DNA of 5,084 nucleotides from positions 1 through 5,084 of the forward strand of contig JAJYDP010000416.1 of assembly GCA_021777365.1 (NCBI GenBank), in the 5' to 3' direction. A program made the position numbers and the translations under genes. The notes below the pieces were generated by a model. That model saw only the letters and a list, made by a program, of their open reading frames with translations, was not told the origin of the DNA and did not search any database. Every line of letters starts with the position of its first letter. The first letter of the stretch is position 1. Below, piece after piece: positions 4,808-5,084 of this stretch. The stretch is from Chloroflexota bacterium. GTDB lineage: Bacteria; Chloroflexota; Limnocylindria; Limnocylindrales; CSP1-4.

Positions 4808-5084
4808 GAGGAGGCCCCGAGCGTCCAGCGGAGCGGTGGCACGGTGTTCGAGCCGATTAGCGGGAGCGTGAGCTCGACCCAGTTGGCTCCGGCCAGGAAC
4901 GGGCCGGAGGTGCCGTTGAACAGGAGCGATCCTTCCCGATGATGCCCACCGGGGGGCGCGAACCACGGCTTGGCGTCGAGCCGGTCCCCGCGGTCGTTGA
5001 TCAGCACGGCACCCTCGAGGGTGACCCCGTCGAGGTCGATCTGATGATTGTCGAGCTTCACGTGGAAGCTGAGACCGGCCCCCG
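4804..5084 (-). CDS. Hypothetical protein with GGHHREG motif, N-terminus missing
   Basis: The frame is open to the window end, so only the last 92 residues are seen (beginning GAGLSFHVKLDNHQIDLDG). A GTG at 5061 could initiate, but coding-like sequence (LSFHV) continues before it, so the start is probably beyond the window. The visible part looks all-beta, with alternating hydrophobic strands: VTLEGAVLINDRGDRLDAKPWFAPPGGHHREGSLLFNG, then WVELTLPLIGSNTVPPLRWTL. The paired His in PPGGHHREG, with other His residues in LDNHQ and FHV, could bind a metal. I recall similar C-terminal domains in extracytoplasmic proteins of high-GC bacteria but cannot name a family. Its stop overlaps the start of the CCAHH membrane protein, so it is the first visible gene of the minus-strand operon. 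Confidence 0.72.
   Translation of the reverse strand, partial: GAGLSFHVKLDNHQIDLDGVTLEGAVLINDRGDRLDAKPWFAPPGGHHREGSLLFNGTSGPFLAGANWVELTLPLIGSNTVPPLRWTLGASS

Noticed and set aside
4808..4966. Earlier ATG (4966) for the CCAHH membrane protein
   Set aside because: The extra 53 residues are Arg/Pro-rich and overlap the upstream gene's coding sequence; the GTGA overlap at 4804-4807 is a normal coupled start.

Overview
The window is a GC-rich bacterial segment with no RNA genes and no CRISPR array. Base composition, codon use and gene types suggest an actinobacterial or similar high-GC lineage, but no gene allows a firm taxonomic call. It has three parts: a regulator followed by mobile-element debris, a complete insertion sequence with an unexpected passenger gene, and a metal-flavoured membrane-protein operon.

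Left part (1-1078). A DeoR-family sugar-metabolism repressor, cut by the window start, ends at 802. Thirteen bases after its stop codon comes a sequence with the hallmarks of the 5' end of a bacterial group II intron (GTGTG start, GGGTGnAAGTCCC hairpin). No reverse transcriptase or intron 3' end follows, so it is a stub. It gives way to a short array of ~23-bp-spaced repeats (cggacagccagtccg) resembling the terminal repeats of IS21-type elements. The insertion sequence cuts into this array.

Middle (1079-2643). A 1565-bp insertion sequence is bounded by perfect 18-bp inverted repeats (GAGGCCGCGCAGATAGGC, 1079-1096 and 2626-2643) and flanked on both sides by TTA. It encodes an IS5-family DDE transposase on the minus strand. 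Diverging from it is a small plus-strand protein with a CGKxxCxC...HGPY motif (DUF6788-like). That passenger gene makes the element clearly longer than a one-gene IS of this type.

Right part (2644-5084). The insertion sequence abuts, in frame, the last ~110 codons of a CzcD-type cation diffusion facilitator. The facilitator's N-terminal membrane part is not on the other side of the element, so the two flanks do not belong together: a deletion, recombination between IS copies, or an assembly join at the repeat must be considered. A strong 10-bp-stem hairpin follows the facilitator stop. Converging on it is a tightly packed minus-strand operon, in transcription order: a secreted or surface-type hypothetical protein with a GGHH motif (cut by the window end), a four-helix membrane protein with a CCAHH motif (4-bp overlap), an EamA/DMT transporter (22-bp gap), and a 75-aa heavy-metal-associated (HMA-like) protein lacking the second metal-binding Cys (4-bp gap). 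Cys and His motifs in three of these products, next to the efflux-pump remnant, suggest metal handling, but no substrate can be read from the sequence.
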